64,000 nucleotides of DNA from Kaistia adipata DSM 17808 (GCF_000423225.1 NZ_AUHO01000007.1:558001-622000); one strand, 5' to 3'; counted from the stretch's first letter, positions 42,781-52,285 are shown. Notes: generated by a model from the letters alone, not told the origin. Made by a program: numbers and translations.

Positions 42781-43721
42781 GACTGCGCCTCCACGCGACG
42801 CTGCAGCACGACGAAGCAGAGCGTCGCGATCGCCGAGATGCCGAAGCCGACCACGGCGATCGCGCCGGCATAGCTGAAATTGTAGAAGCGGAAGGCCTGC
42901 ATGTAGATCGCCGGCGCCAGTGTCGTCGTGGCGTCGACGGGGCCGCCACCGGTGATCAGCCAGATCAGCGTGAATTGCTGGGTCGAGTAGATGAAGGCGA
43001 GCACGGCGAGCAGCGCCAGCGTCGGGCGGATGCCGGGCAAAGTGATGTAGCGGAACTGGGCGAAGCGGCCGGCGCGGTCGATCTTCGCCGCCTCGTAGAG
43101 CTCGTCCGGGACGTTCTGAAGCGCCGAGAGCAGCACCAGCGAATAGAACGGGAATCCCTTCCAGACGGTCGCGCCGATCACGACCAGCATGGCGAGCACC
43201 GGATCGAGCAGCCATTGCGGGTTCTCGGTGACGCCGGGGACGAGGCGCAGGAAGGCGTTGAACACGCCGAAGCTCGGGTCGAGCATCAGCACGAAGGTGA
43301 TGGCGACCGGCACCTCCGGGATCGCCCAGGGCACGGTCAAAAGGCTTCTCACCACGCCGCGCCCGCGAAAACTCCAGTTCATCAGCAGCGCCAGCGACAG
43401 GCCGATGGCGAGGATGGCGACGACGACGGAGAGGGTGAAGACCAGCGTGTGCTGGATCATCCGCCAGAAATCAGGATCCACCAGCATATAGCGGTAATTG
43501 TCGAGCCCGAGCCCGGCCGGCGTGTCGAGGCTGAACAGCGCGCCGCGCAGGATCGGATAGATCACCAGCGCGCCCTCGAGCGCCAGCATGGGCAGGATCA
43601 GGAGATAGGGGAAGGCGCGGCTGCCGACCACGCCGTTGCGCCGGGCGCGCTTTGGACGGCTTGCGCGATCCGTCGTCTGGGTGAGCGCCGAAGCCATTGC
43701 CAATCCAAATTCCTCGGTCAT
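42777..43721 (-). CDS. Carbohydrate ABC transporter permease (MalF type)
   Basis: A 314-residue permease with a basic N-terminus, six helices and the EAA loop EAAKIDRAGRFAQFRYITLPGIRP. ATG 43697 is a possible later start. It is followed by the MalG-type gene with 4-bp overlap and separated from the binding-protein gene by a 481-bp repeat-filled gap. Confidence 0.9.
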   Translation of the reverse strand: MTEEFGLAMASALTQTTDRASRPKRARRNGVVGSRAFPYLLILPMLALEGALVIYPILRGALFSLDTPAGLGLDNYRYMLVDPDFWRMIQHTLVFTLSVVVAILAIGLSLALLMNWSFRGRGVVRSLLTVPWAIPEVPVAITFVLMLDPSFGVFNAFLRLVPGVTENPQWLLDPVLAMLVVIGATVWKGFPFYSLVLLSALQNVPDELYEAAKIDRAGRFAQFRYITLPGIRPTLALLAVLAFIYSTQQFTLIWLITGGGPVDATTTLAPAIYMQAFRFYNFSYAGAIAVVGFGISAIATLCFVVLQRRVEAQS

Positions 43722-43827
43722 GGGCGGCCCGATGAGCGGGCTCGGTATCTTGTTGGGTCGCGTTTTCTTGACGCGGGCCGGTGTCCGCTTCGCTCGAAAG
43801 CGCTCCGGAAATCCGCCGGCCCCACCA

Positions 43828-44149
43828 CCATCCCGGGCGAACCCGGGATCGGGCCGGCCTGGAAGGTGGCCGGCCGGATCCCCGCTTGCGCGGAGATGGC
43901 GGGGGAGGAGGAGCCTGCGAACTGCGATGGCGTCGTCCCTCAGGCGGAAGGGGCGACGGAGTGGGCGCTCTTTACCTCTCCCGGCGGGAGACCTTGCATC
44001 GAACGCTGTCGATCCGTCCGTGGCGCCTCGGCCGGTGCTCGTCGCCCCGGCGGAGGCCGGGGCCCATGAACACGGGCCCGGGAAACCGTGGTCCAGCCTT
44101 CCCCGGCCGGTGTTTCTGGATCCCGGCCTTCGCCGGGATGACGGCGGAG
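43828..44149. repeat. Family 1 repeats between binding-protein and permease genes
   Basis: The 481-bp gap 43722-44202 contains family 1-like units at 43828-43850, about 43876-43902, 44040-44074 and 44110-44149, the last two facing each other, and a CTCTCCCGGCGGGAGA palindrome at about 43976-43991. No gene is visible. Confidence 0.75.
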
Positions 44150-44202
44150 GGAGGGTCGGCGTCGTGCAAGGACTCCCATAAGGGAGAGGAGACGATCCTG
44201 GT

Positions 44203-45516
44203 CTAGAGCCGTGTCGCCAGCGCCTCGAGCTGGCGCTGGGCGCCGTCCATCGCCGTCTTCACGGATCCGCCGGGGCGCAGCGCGCTCTGGAAGTTCTGCA
44301 TGATGATGCGGCCGAACTGGTCGTCGGCGAAGGCGAAGTCGCCCATCACGTCGATCGGCGACACCTGCTTCGCCTCGTTGAAGCCGGTCACCCATGGCTT
44401 GTCGGCCAGGAAGGCGGCGAACTTCTCCGACTTCGCGGCGAGGTCGTAGGGCGGCATGACGTAGAGGTTGGTGATCATCAGATCGGCCATCACGTCCGGC
44501 GACATGACGAACTTGATGAACTCCTTGGCGCCGTCCGAATTCTTACCCTTGAGCGCGATCAGCGGGTGGATGCGGTCGAGCGAGCGGCGGCTCGCCCAGG
44601 GCGGCGCGGCCGAGAGCAGGTCCGGGTAGATGTCCGGGTTGGTGGCGCGCAGCACCACGACGGTCGGGTTGACGCCGAAGGCCTGGGCGACGCGCCCGTC
44701 GGCGGCGAGCTTCATGATCGCGCTCTGCGCCGTGCCCTGCGGCACGCCGGCCTCGTAGAGGCTCTTCCAGAGCTCGAGGCCCTTGACCACTTCGGGCGAA
44801 TTGGCCAGCGGCGTCTTGCCCTCGGCCCATTTGCCGTCGAAGGGCAGGCAGAAATTCTGCAGCTGGAACCACCATTCGCCGGAATCGGCGATGACGTTGG
44901 TGAGCGCGATGCCGAACTGGTCGGGTCGGCTGGTCAGCTTGGCAGTGGTCTCGATCCACTCTTCCGGCGTCGTTGCCGGCTTGACGCCGGCCTTCTCCAG
45001 CAGCGCCTTGTTGTAGATCAGCGCGAAATTCACGTCGATCGCCGAGAGGCCGTAGAGCTGGCCGTCCTTGCGCAGGAACTCATGGCCGCCGGAGGGCGTG
45101 ATGCCGAGCGCCTTGACGACGTCGTCGAGCGGCTCGGCGAGCTGGAACTTGCGGATCACCTGGGCGGAGAGATCCGGCATCGCCATCAGGATGTCGGCGT
45201 CGATGCCGCCGGCCTGCGCCTGGATGACGACGTTGGAGACATACTGGCTGGCCGGCCAGCCGGTCCATTCGACCAGGTACTTGTCCTGCGACTGGTTGAA
45301 TTTGTCGAGGACGGCGTTCCAGCCCTCCTTCTCGCCGGGCTGGAACTGTTCCCAGCTCATCAGCTTCAGCGGGATGCGGTCGGCGGCGCGCGCCGACCGG
45401 CTCGAAAACGATGTCGCCGCCAGCGTGCCGCCCATGGCGGCGGCGCCGGCCAGCAGCTGGCGCCGCGTCGGGCGGAGGCCCGTCAATGCTGAAGACGGCT
45501 TGTCCGGATTCGTCAT
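44203..45516 (-). CDS. Carbohydrate-binding protein with Tat signal (SBP family 1)
   Basis: About 437 residues from ATG 45516, which has GGGAGGAG upstream. The signal is twin-arginine (TRRQLLAGAAAMGGTLAATS) and the mature protein starts near ADRIPLKLMSW. Family 1 blocks: QAGGIDADILMAMPDLSAQVI, YGLSAIDVNFALIYNKALLEKAG, PEEWIETTAKL and MKLAADGRVAQAFGVNPT. The Tat signal is unusual among the binding proteins here; all others look Sec-dependent. FadR-type operator TGTTAACAAT lies 75 bp upstream. No ATPase gene accompanies this importer. Confidence 0.88.
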   Translation of the reverse strand: MTNPDKPSSALTGLRPTRRQLLAGAAAMGGTLAATSFSSRSARAADRIPLKLMSWEQFQPGEKEGWNAVLDKFNQSQDKYLVEWTGWPASQYVSNVVIQAQAGGIDADILMAMPDLSAQVIRKFQLAEPLDDVVKALGITPSGGHEFLRKDGQLYGLSAIDVNFALIYNKALLEKAGVKPATTPEEWIETTAKLTSRPDQFGIALTNVIADSGEWWFQLQNFCLPFDGKWAEGKTPLANSPEVVKGLELWKSLYEAGVPQGTAQSAIMKLAADGRVAQAFGVNPTVVVLRATNPDIYPDLLSAAPPWASRRSLDRIHPLIALKGKNSDGAKEFIKFVMSPDVMADLMITNLYVMPPYDLAAKSEKFAAFLADKPWVTGFNEAKQVSPIDVMGDFAFADDQFGRIIMQNFQSALRPGGSVKTAMDGAQRQLEALATRL

Positions 45517-45590
45517 GCTCGTTCTCCTCCCTCGGGTGCGGCGGGACGCGCGCACGCCCAGAGGCGGATTGTTTCCGCCACATTGTTAAT

Positions 45591-45600
45591 TGTTAACAAT
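45591..45600. promoter_or_regulatory. FadR-type operator at binding-protein promoter
   Basis: TGTTAACAAT forms the right part of the perfect 12-bp palindrome ATTGTTAACAAT (45589-45600); a half-copy ATTGTTAA is repeated directly before it (45582-45589). The same 10 bp recur at 46382, so both promoters next to the FCD-type regulator carry it. Confidence 0.65.
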
Positions 45601-45663
45601 GAAACGATAGCATGAGGGGGCAGGCTGTCAAGGCGGACGTCAAGTTGGACTTGGTGGCGGTCC

Positions 45664-46368
45664 CTAGCGGGCGGCGGCTGCCTCGGTGTCGAGCAGGTGT
45701 TCCTTCAGGCGGCCATAGGCGGCCTCGATATGCTCTTCGATACAGGCGAGGGCGGTGGCGGAATCCCGGTTGCGCACCATTGCGAGCAGCCGGGCATGTG
45801 CCAGGTACCACGAGGTCAGATAGTCCTCGGGCAAGCCGTCGCGGAGCAGCAGGAAGACGAAGATCTGCGAGCGCAGCGCCTCCCAGGCGCGGTAGAGCCG
45901 GGCATGGTGGGCGGCGCGGAACAGCGCGTCATGGAAGTCGATGTCGAGCTCGGCGACCCGGCGCCGCGTCATCGTCGCGCGCGGAATCGATTGGAAAAGC
46001 AGGAGAATTGCCTCCAGAGGCGCAAGATCGGCCTCGGTCGCGTTGAGGCAGGCCTGCTCGACGGCGAGCTTCTCCAGCGCCTTGCGCAGGCTGTAGATCT
46101 CGCTCGCATCCTGCAGCGAGATCTGCGCCACGGTGGCGCCGCGATGCGTCTCGTGCACCACCAGCCCTTCCTGCTGCAGGCGGAAGATCGCCTGCCGGAT
46201 CGGGCCGCGGCTGACGTTCAGGCTCTCGGCCAGCTCGTCCTCGATCAGCCGTTCGCCGCGCTTGAAACGGCCGCTCAAAATCGCCTCGCGCAGCGCGTCG
46301 GCAACGTCGTCGGTCAGTACGCGGCGCTCCCGGCGCTGCAAGGGGGGCGTGATTGGGCTCTTGCTCAT
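45664..46368 (-). CDS. GntR/FadR-family (FCD) transcriptional regulator
   Basis: A 234-residue regulator: winged helix (LTDDVADALREAILSGRFKRGERLIEDELAESLNVSRGPIRQAIFRLQQEGLV broken here as residues 18-70) and an all-helical FCD domain with the metal-site pattern DIDFHDALFRAAHH. It lies between the importer operon (same strand, downstream) and the divergent hydroxyacid dehydrogenase. Its two flanking promoters share TGTTAACAAT, so it probably controls both and itself. The effector is likely the sugar acid or a keto-acid intermediate. Confidence 0.87.
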   Translation of the reverse strand: MSKSPITPPLQRRERRVLTDDVADALREAILSGRFKRGERLIEDELAESLNVSRGPIRQAIFRLQQEGLVVHETHRGATVAQISLQDASEIYSLRKALEKLAVEQACLNATEADLAPLEAILLLFQSIPRATMTRRRVAELDIDFHDALFRAAHHARLYRAWEALRSQIFVFLLLRDGLPEDYLTSWYLAHARLLAMVRNRDSATALACIEEHIEAAYGRLKEHLLDTEAAAAR

Positions 46369-46381
46369 CGCTACAGTCTAC

Positions 46382-46391
46382 TGTTAACAAT
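46382..46391. promoter_or_regulatory. FadR-type operator in divergent promoter
   Basis: TGTTAACAAT, identical to 45591-45600, 14 bp upstream of the regulator start and 47 bp upstream of the hydroxyacid dehydrogenase start. Confidence 0.65.
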
Positions 46392-46437
46392 CCTGCCAAC
46401 GCCAGCGTGAATCTGGCGAGGAACGGCAGGAAACACT

Positions 46438-47475
46438 ATGCGCATTCTGAAAGCCAATTGGTATCCGCCCGAGAATCCGGAGCTGCTCGAGCTGTTCGGA
46501 TCGAAGGCGGAATTCGACATCGACCCGATCCCCGCCGATCCGGCCTACCGTCTGGCGCGGGCCCGCAGCGCCGCCGCCGACGCGGTGATCAACTGCTCGG
46601 CCACCCACCTGCTGCCGGCCGATCTCGACGATTTCGAGAAGGTGAAGATCGTCGTGCGCGAGGGCGTCGGCTACGACAATCTCGACCTCGAGGGCTGGGG
46701 CGCGCGCGGCGTGCCGGTCTGCAACGTGCCGGACTACGGCACCACCGAGGTGGCCGACCATGCGCTGGCGCTGATGCTGGCGCTGACGCGCGGCACCGAC
46801 ACCTATGACCGGCTGCTCAACACCGATCCTGTCAACGGCTGGAGTTTTTCGCGCGCGCCGCTGGTGCGACGCCTGCGCGGCGCCACCTTCGGCGTCGTCG
46901 GCCTCGGCCGCATCGGCCTCGCCGCCGCCCGCCGCGCCGCCGCCTTCGACATGCGCGTCGTCTTCTACGATCCGCATCTCTCGAACGGCGTCGAGCTTTC
47001 CACCGGCTATGAGCGGGTGCACAGCCTCAACGAGCTGATGGCGATCAGCGACATACTCAGCCTGCATGCGCCGCGCAGCGCCGAGACCACCGGCATGATC
47101 AACGCGTCGGCGCTCGCCGCCGCCAAGCCGGGCCTGATCCTGGTCAATACGGCGCGCGGGCCGATCGTCGATCTCGACGCGCTCTACGACGCGATGAAGG
47201 ATGGTCGCGTCGCCGGCGCCGGCCTCGACGTGCTGCCGCAGGAGCCGGCCGACCGCAGCCAGAAGCTGATCGCCGCCTGGGCGGCGAACGAGCCCTGGAT
47301 CGAGGGGCGGCTGGTGCTGTCGCCGCACGCCGCCTTCTACAGCCCGGCCGCGATGAAGGACATGCAGCGCAAGGCCGTCGAGTGCATCCTCACCTATCTG
47401 AACGAGGGCCGCCTCACCAACTGTGTCAACCGCGAGTTCCTGGTCGCGCCGGCCAAGGTGCGCAAGGCGTCCTGA
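46438..47475 (+). CDS. D-isomer-specific 2-hydroxyacid dehydrogenase (CtBP/hydroxypyruvate-reductase-like)
   Basis: A 345-residue dehydrogenase with REGVGYDNLDLEGWGARG, the Rossmann loop FGVVGLGRIGLAA (about residues 150-162), and catalytic residues Arg in NTARGPIVD, Glu in LPQEPAD and His in LSPHAAFYS. It is similar in type but not in sequence detail to the dehydrogenase at 39321. It is divergent from the FadR-type regulator with a common operator, so it belongs to the same regulon. Confidence 0.88.
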   Translation: MRILKANWYPPENPELLELFGSKAEFDIDPIPADPAYRLARARSAAADAVINCSATHLLPADLDDFEKVKIVVREGVGYDNLDLEGWGARGVPVCNVPDYGTTEVADHALALMLALTRGTDTYDRLLNTDPVNGWSFSRAPLVRRLRGATFGVVGLGRIGLAAARRAAAFDMRVVFYDPHLSNGVELSTGYERVHSLNELMAISDILSLHAPRSAETTGMINASALAAAKPGLILVNTARGPIVDLDALYDAMKDGRVAGAGLDVLPQEPADRSQKLIAAWAANEPWIEGRLVLSPHAAFYSPAAMKDMQRKAVECILTYLNEGRLTNCVNREFLVAPAKVRKAS

Positions 47476-47529
47476 CACCGACCTCCGCGTCATCCCGGGC
47501 TCGGGAGGTTCACTCGTTGGCGCCTCGGC

Positions 47530-47562
47530 GGCATGGATCCTCGCCTTCGCGAGGATGACGGA
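47530..47562. repeat. Family 1 repeat
   Basis: GCATGGATCCTCGCCTTCG...GGATGACGG-type unit, preceded at about 47486 by a degenerate CATCCCGGGCTCGGGA half. It sits between convergent genes. Confidence 0.6.
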
Positions 47563-47621
47563 GAGCGCGGGGCACGCGCCGGTGAAGGCAACCTGGCGGC
47601 GCGGCGGACGGAACAGAAACA

Positions 47622-47654
47622 AAAATGGGGCGGCGATCGCGCGATCGCCGCCCC
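47622..47654 (-). terminator. Rho-independent terminator of Ldh2-type gene
   Basis: A perfect 14-bp inverted repeat (GGGGCGGCGATCGC / GCGATCGCCGCCCC, 47627-47654). Read on the minus strand it is followed by ATTTTTGTTT, 26 bp after the stop of the dehydrogenase at 47680. On the plus strand the tail is only TTCTT, so it may also help stop the convergent dehydrogenase. Confidence 0.8.
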
Positions 47655-47679
47655 TTCTTGATTCAGGAGACGCTGGGCG

Positions 47680-48768
47680 TCAGCCGTTGTCGGCGGTCGC
47701 GGCCGGGACCTTGACGCCGAGCTTGGCGGCGAAGCCCTCGAGCGCGCCCCAGGTGACGTTGTCGACCGGGATGCCTTCGACGGCGCGCTGCTTCGCCTCG
47801 GCCTTCTCGATGTCGGACGGGGCATAGACCTTCTGGCCGGGCTTGGCCGGCTGGGCGCGCAGGTCGGCGAGGAAGGCCGAGATGCGCGCGTCGAAGGCGG
47901 ACAGCGCCTGGAACACAGCCGGCGACAGCACGATGAAGAAATGGCCGATCTGGATCGGCTTGGCGAAGTCCGGGCCGTTGAAGGCGGCCAGCGTGTTGCC
48001 GTGGCCCATGCCGGTGAAGGCCGAGCAGAGCAGGTCGACCATGCCGGCGAGGCCCGAGCCCTTGTAGCCGAAATCGGCGCCGCCGACCGGGGCGACCCAG
48101 ACGGCCGCGTTGGCGTCGGTGGTGAACACGCCCTTGTCGTCGACGGCGACCTCTTCCGGCAGCGGCTGGCCGGTGGCGCGGCGCAGGCCGACGCGGTTGA
48201 ACGGGATCGAGCTGGTCGCCATGTCGAGCACCATCGGATCCTCGCCCTCGACCGGCACGGCGAAGGAGAGCGGGTTGGTGCCGAAGAAGGCCGAGGCGCC
48301 GCCATGCGGGATCACCATGGCGTCGGCGTGCGTCATGCCGATGGCGACGAAGCCCTTGGTGGCGGCGTAGCGCGTGTAGACGCCGGTGGCGCCGTGATGG
48401 GTCGAGCGGCCGACGGTCGCGACGGCGACGCCGGTCTTCTCGGCGAGCTTGGCCGCCTCGTCGATGGCGCGGTAGCTGGCGTAGTGGCCGAGGCCGTCAT
48501 CGGCGTCGACATGCACGGCCGAGGCGGCCTTCTCGGTGACGGTGAGCGACGGCGTCTTGTTGATGCGGCCGCCGTCGAGGCCCTGCATGTAGAACGGGAT
48601 CAGGCGGACGCCATGCGTGTCATAGGCGCGGGACGAGGCGTCGACCACGGCGCGGGCGCAGGCTTCGGCGCTCTCGCGGTTCACGCCGGCTGCGATGAAC
48701 AGCTCGGCGACGAACGGTTCGACGTCACGGGCCGCGGCGCGAACGCCCGCGATCTTTTCCAGGGCCAT
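47680..48768 (-). CDS. Ldh2-family (malate/L-lactate-type) dehydrogenase
   Basis: About 362 residues from ATG 48768, which has GAGGAAG upstream. Family blocks: ASSRAYDTHGVRLIPFY (catalytic His in DTHG), HVDADDGLGHYAS, STHHGATGVYTRYAA, FFGTNPLSFAVP and GADFGYKGSGLAGMVDLL. This NAD(P)-dependent family includes sulfolactate, ureidoglycolate and 2,3-diketogulonate enzymes. It is probably co-transcribed with the BtpA-type and DeoR genes upstream. Confidence 0.87.
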   Translation of the reverse strand: MALEKIAGVRAAARDVEPFVAELFIAAGVNRESAEACARAVVDASSRAYDTHGVRLIPFYMQGLDGGRINKTPSLTVTEKAASAVHVDADDGLGHYASYRAIDEAAKLAEKTGVAVATVGRSTHHGATGVYTRYAATKGFVAIGMTHADAMVIPHGGASAFFGTNPLSFAVPVEGEDPMVLDMATSSIPFNRVGLRRATGQPLPEEVAVDDKGVFTTDANAAVWVAPVGGADFGYKGSGLAGMVDLLCSAFTGMGHGNTLAAFNGPDFAKPIQIGHFFIVLSPAVFQALSAFDARISAFLADLRAQPAKPGQKVYAPSDIEKAEAKQRAVEGIPVDNVTWGALEGFAAKLGVKVPAATADNG

Positions 48769-49034
48769 GTTTTCTTCCTCGAGCAAGCGTTGAACCGGCC
48801 GCCGTCGGGCCGACGCCGTGGTTCGCCAGATGACAATCTTCGGCAGGTGCGGGCACCGTGGCGGGCCTGCGCAGCCGCATACCCTCGTCTAAGGGGAATC
48901 CGCGTCGCATTCAAACGATGATTGGCAGGGAAGATGGGGCGGACGCTGGGGAAGGCGTCAGAAAATCACACGGTGGTCTGGTTGTATGACATTTCGCCCA
49001 CAGATGGCGCCGCGCGCCCGGGCGAAACGAGGTT

Positions 49035-49062
49035 CCTCCGGCCGGAGGCGTCCGGCCGGAGG
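49035..49062. terminator. GC-rich hairpin after BtpA-type gene
   Basis: CCTCCGGCCGGA / TCCGGCCGGAGG with a 4-base loop, 14 bp beyond the stop at 49077. There is no T tract. The remainder of the 308-bp gap 48769-49076 shows no gene, so this may be a transcript-end or attenuating hairpin between the BtpA-type and Ldh2-type genes. Confidence 0.45.
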
Positions 49063-49076
49063 GGTGTTCGTTGCGA

Positions 49077-49877
49077 TCAGCGCAGCTTGTTCACGACGTC
49101 CATGAAGCGCTTGACGCGGTCGGCGTCGACGGCGTTCCAGGTGTAGCCGTCGACCTTGAAATGCGTGCCGATGACGACGCCGGAGGCGTAGTTGAATATG
49201 TCGGTGACGTTGTCGATGTTGACGCCGGTATTGGCGAAGATCGGTACCGTCTTCACGGTCTCGGCGACCTTGCGCAGGTTCGACGCGTCGGCCGGCTCGC
49301 CGGTGATCGGGCCGGAGACCAGGATGGCGTCGGCGAGCGAGGAGAACACGGCGCTCTTGGCGCGCAGCTCGATCGGACGCTGGTCGAGCGAATGCGCGAA
49401 CTCGGCGTTGATGTTGAAGAGCAGCTTCATGTCATCGCGGCCGAGATTGTGGCGGAGCCGCGAGGCCTGGGCGCAGTTCGGCTCCCACACGCCCATGTCG
49501 GAGGCGAACACGCCAGTGAAGATCTCGCGCACGAAGGAGGCGCCGGTCACCGCGCCGATCGACACCGAGGCGATCGGATCCCAGAGGAAGTTGACGCCGA
49601 ACGGCACCTTCAGCTCGGGCTTGATCGCCTGCACGATGGCCGACATGGCGGCGATCGCTTCCGGGGCGCCCTTGAACACGTAGGGGCGGTCGTTCTCGTT
49701 GCCGAACATGATGGCGTCGACGCCGCCGGCCTGCAGCTTCTCGACATCGGCCATCGCGTCGTCGATCAGCTTGTTGAGGCCACCCTTGGCGTCATACAGC
49801 GGCGAACCCGGAAGGGCGCCGATATGAGACATCGAGATGACGACCTTCTTCTTGTCGCCGAAGAAATCGAAAACCAT
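49077..49877 (-). CDS. BtpA/SgcQ-family TIM-barrel protein
   Basis: About 266 residues; ATG 49877 follows GGAGCGG and is preferred over ATG 49889. Blocks: MSHIGALPGSPLYDAKGG, KLQAGGVDAIMFGNENDRPY, FGVNFLWDPIASVSIGA, ITGEPADASNLRKV and IFANTGVNIDNVTDI. BtpA was named for photosystem I in cyanobacteria, but relatives in heterotrophs (SgcQ) sit in sugar operons and their reaction is unknown. Here it lies between a DeoR regulator and an Ldh2-type dehydrogenase, so a catabolic role is likely. Confidence 0.82.
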   Translation of the reverse strand: MVFDFFGDKKKVVISMSHIGALPGSPLYDAKGGLNKLIDDAMADVEKLQAGGVDAIMFGNENDRPYVFKGAPEAIAAMSAIVQAIKPELKVPFGVNFLWDPIASVSIGAVTGASFVREIFTGVFASDMGVWEPNCAQASRLRHNLGRDDMKLLFNINAEFAHSLDQRPIELRAKSAVFSSLADAILVSGPITGEPADASNLRKVAETVKTVPIFANTGVNIDNVTDIFNYASGVVIGTHFKVDGYTWNAVDADRVKRFMDVVNKLR

Positions 49878-49926
49878 AGTCCGCTCCATTCAATTGGGAT
49901 GACAGGATAGGGTGAGGCGAGCCTCG

Positions 49927-50760
49927 TTAAGGGGCGATCTGGACATCGACGCGTGCCGCCTCGAGCGCCGCCGCGATCGGTGGCGGCGGTGCGGCGTCGG
50001 TGATCAGGACGTCGATGTCGGTGAGCGTCGCGACATGCACGAGCGACATGCGCTGGAACTTCGAGGCGTCGCAGAGCGCCACCTTGATGCCCGAGCGGCC
50101 GAGATAGACCTTCTTCAACTCGACGTCCTCGATCGAATAGTCGAACAGCCCGTCCTCGGTGACGCCGGACAGGCCGACGAAGCAGATGTCGAACCAGAGC
50201 TTCTCGAACTGTGCCACGGCCTCGGCGCCGCCGACGGAAAGCTCGTCGCCGCGGACCCGGCCACCGGCGAGATAGACCTCGGCCTGGCCGGCCGAAAGCA
50301 GGGTGGCGGCGCGCACGCTGTTGGTGAAGATCTTGGCATGCGGGCGCTCGCGCAGGTGCTGCGCCATCAGATAGGTCGAGGTGCCGACATCGAGGGCGAT
50401 GGCGCGATGGGCCAGCGCCAGCGCGGCGGCGCGGGCGGCGATCCGCTCCTTGCCCGAGCGCTGGCGGCGCAGGCGGGACTCGAAGTCCGGCTCCTCGCTG
50501 TCCATGGTGACGGTGGGCGTCGCGGCGGCGCTGATGGCGCCGCCATGGGTGCGTACCAGCCGGCCGGCGCGCTCGAGCTCGAGCAGGTCGCGCCGCACGG
50601 TCATGTCGGAAACCTGCAGCGCCGCCGCGATCTCCGCGACATGCACGGCGCCGTTCAGGCGCAGTGTCTCCAGGATGGCGGCCTGGCGCATTTCCGGCAG
50701 GCGAGGCCGCGCCGGGACGTCGGCGACGGAGGTCCGGTGCGCGGCAGGCTGTTTCGGCAA
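49927..50760 (-). CDS. DeoR-family transcriptional regulator
   Basis: About 277 residues from TTG 50760, which has GAGGAGAGAGAA directly before; ATG 50691 (MRQAAILETL) and ATG 50817 are alternatives. HTH: VAEIAAALQVSDMTVRRDLLELERAGRLVRTHGGA. The sensor domain contains AIALDVGTSTYLMAQ, TNSVRAATLL, DICFVGLSGVTEDG and SGIKVALCDASKF. DeoR regulators usually respond to phosphorylated sugars. It is divergent from the Ugp/Mal-type importer at 51139; repeated AAATTCAAACACG-type motifs lie in between. Confidence 0.87.
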   Translation of the reverse strand: MPKQPAAHRTSVADVPARPRLPEMRQAAILETLRLNGAVHVAEIAAALQVSDMTVRRDLLELERAGRLVRTHGGAISAAATPTVTMDSEEPDFESRLRRQRSGKERIAARAAALALAHRAIALDVGTSTYLMAQHLRERPHAKIFTNSVRAATLLSAGQAEVYLAGGRVRGDELSVGGAEAVAQFEKLWFDICFVGLSGVTEDGLFDYSIEDVELKKVYLGRSGIKVALCDASKFQRMSLVHVATLTDIDVLITDAAPPPPIAAALEAARVDVQIAP

Positions 50761-50818
50761 TTCTCTCTCCTCGAGGACCGTCAAAAGGCTGCGACACCGA
50801 CCATAGCAGCGCCCCAAA

Positions 50819-51043
50819 CAAATTCAAACACGTCGCGTTGATAATTGTGCGATCATGTTGATGTCGTCGGGTGGGTGTGGAAAAGTCACATGCGGCAATT
50901 TCGTTCCTGTTCGTGCTGAATCGGCAATTTATCACTATTTTTCAAATGCTTCTGTCTTGTGCGGGCGTGGTTGCATCGGGTGCAACGCTAAAATTTGAAC
51001 ACGATCGACCAAAATTGCTCCTTGAGGCGTTTGAATTTGTTCG
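50819..51043. promoter_or_regulatory. Three AAATT(C/T)(A/G)AACACG-type motifs, candidate DeoR sites
   Basis: The 378-bp gap 50761-51138 is A+T-rich and holds CAAATTCAAACACG at 50819-50832, AAATTTGAACACG at 50991-51003 and, inverted, GCGTTTGAATTTGTTCG at 51027-51043. Spaced copies of one motif are typical of DeoR-family operators. The first lies just upstream of the DeoR start, the other two upstream of the importer operon. Confidence 0.45.
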
Positions 51044-51138
51044 CCTACAATCGCCGCTACGAGGGAGGTCGGCCCGGTGCCGGCCGAACGCGGAAGGCGC
51101 GGCGGAGGGCCGGGCGCTTTCGCCGCACGAGGAACAAC

Positions 51139-52269
<1,131 letters not shown>

Positions 52270-52285
52270 TCAGGGCGAGGAACCC

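Noticed and set aside
41920-43215. 431-residue form of the MalG-type permease
   Set aside because: The first 145 residues are the shadow of the MalF-type gene; ATG 42780 with an ATGA overlap gives a normal permease.
43722-44202. Open frames in the gap between binding protein and permease
   Set aside because: All cross palindromic repeats and encode low-complexity Arg/Pro/Gly strings with no ribosome-binding site.
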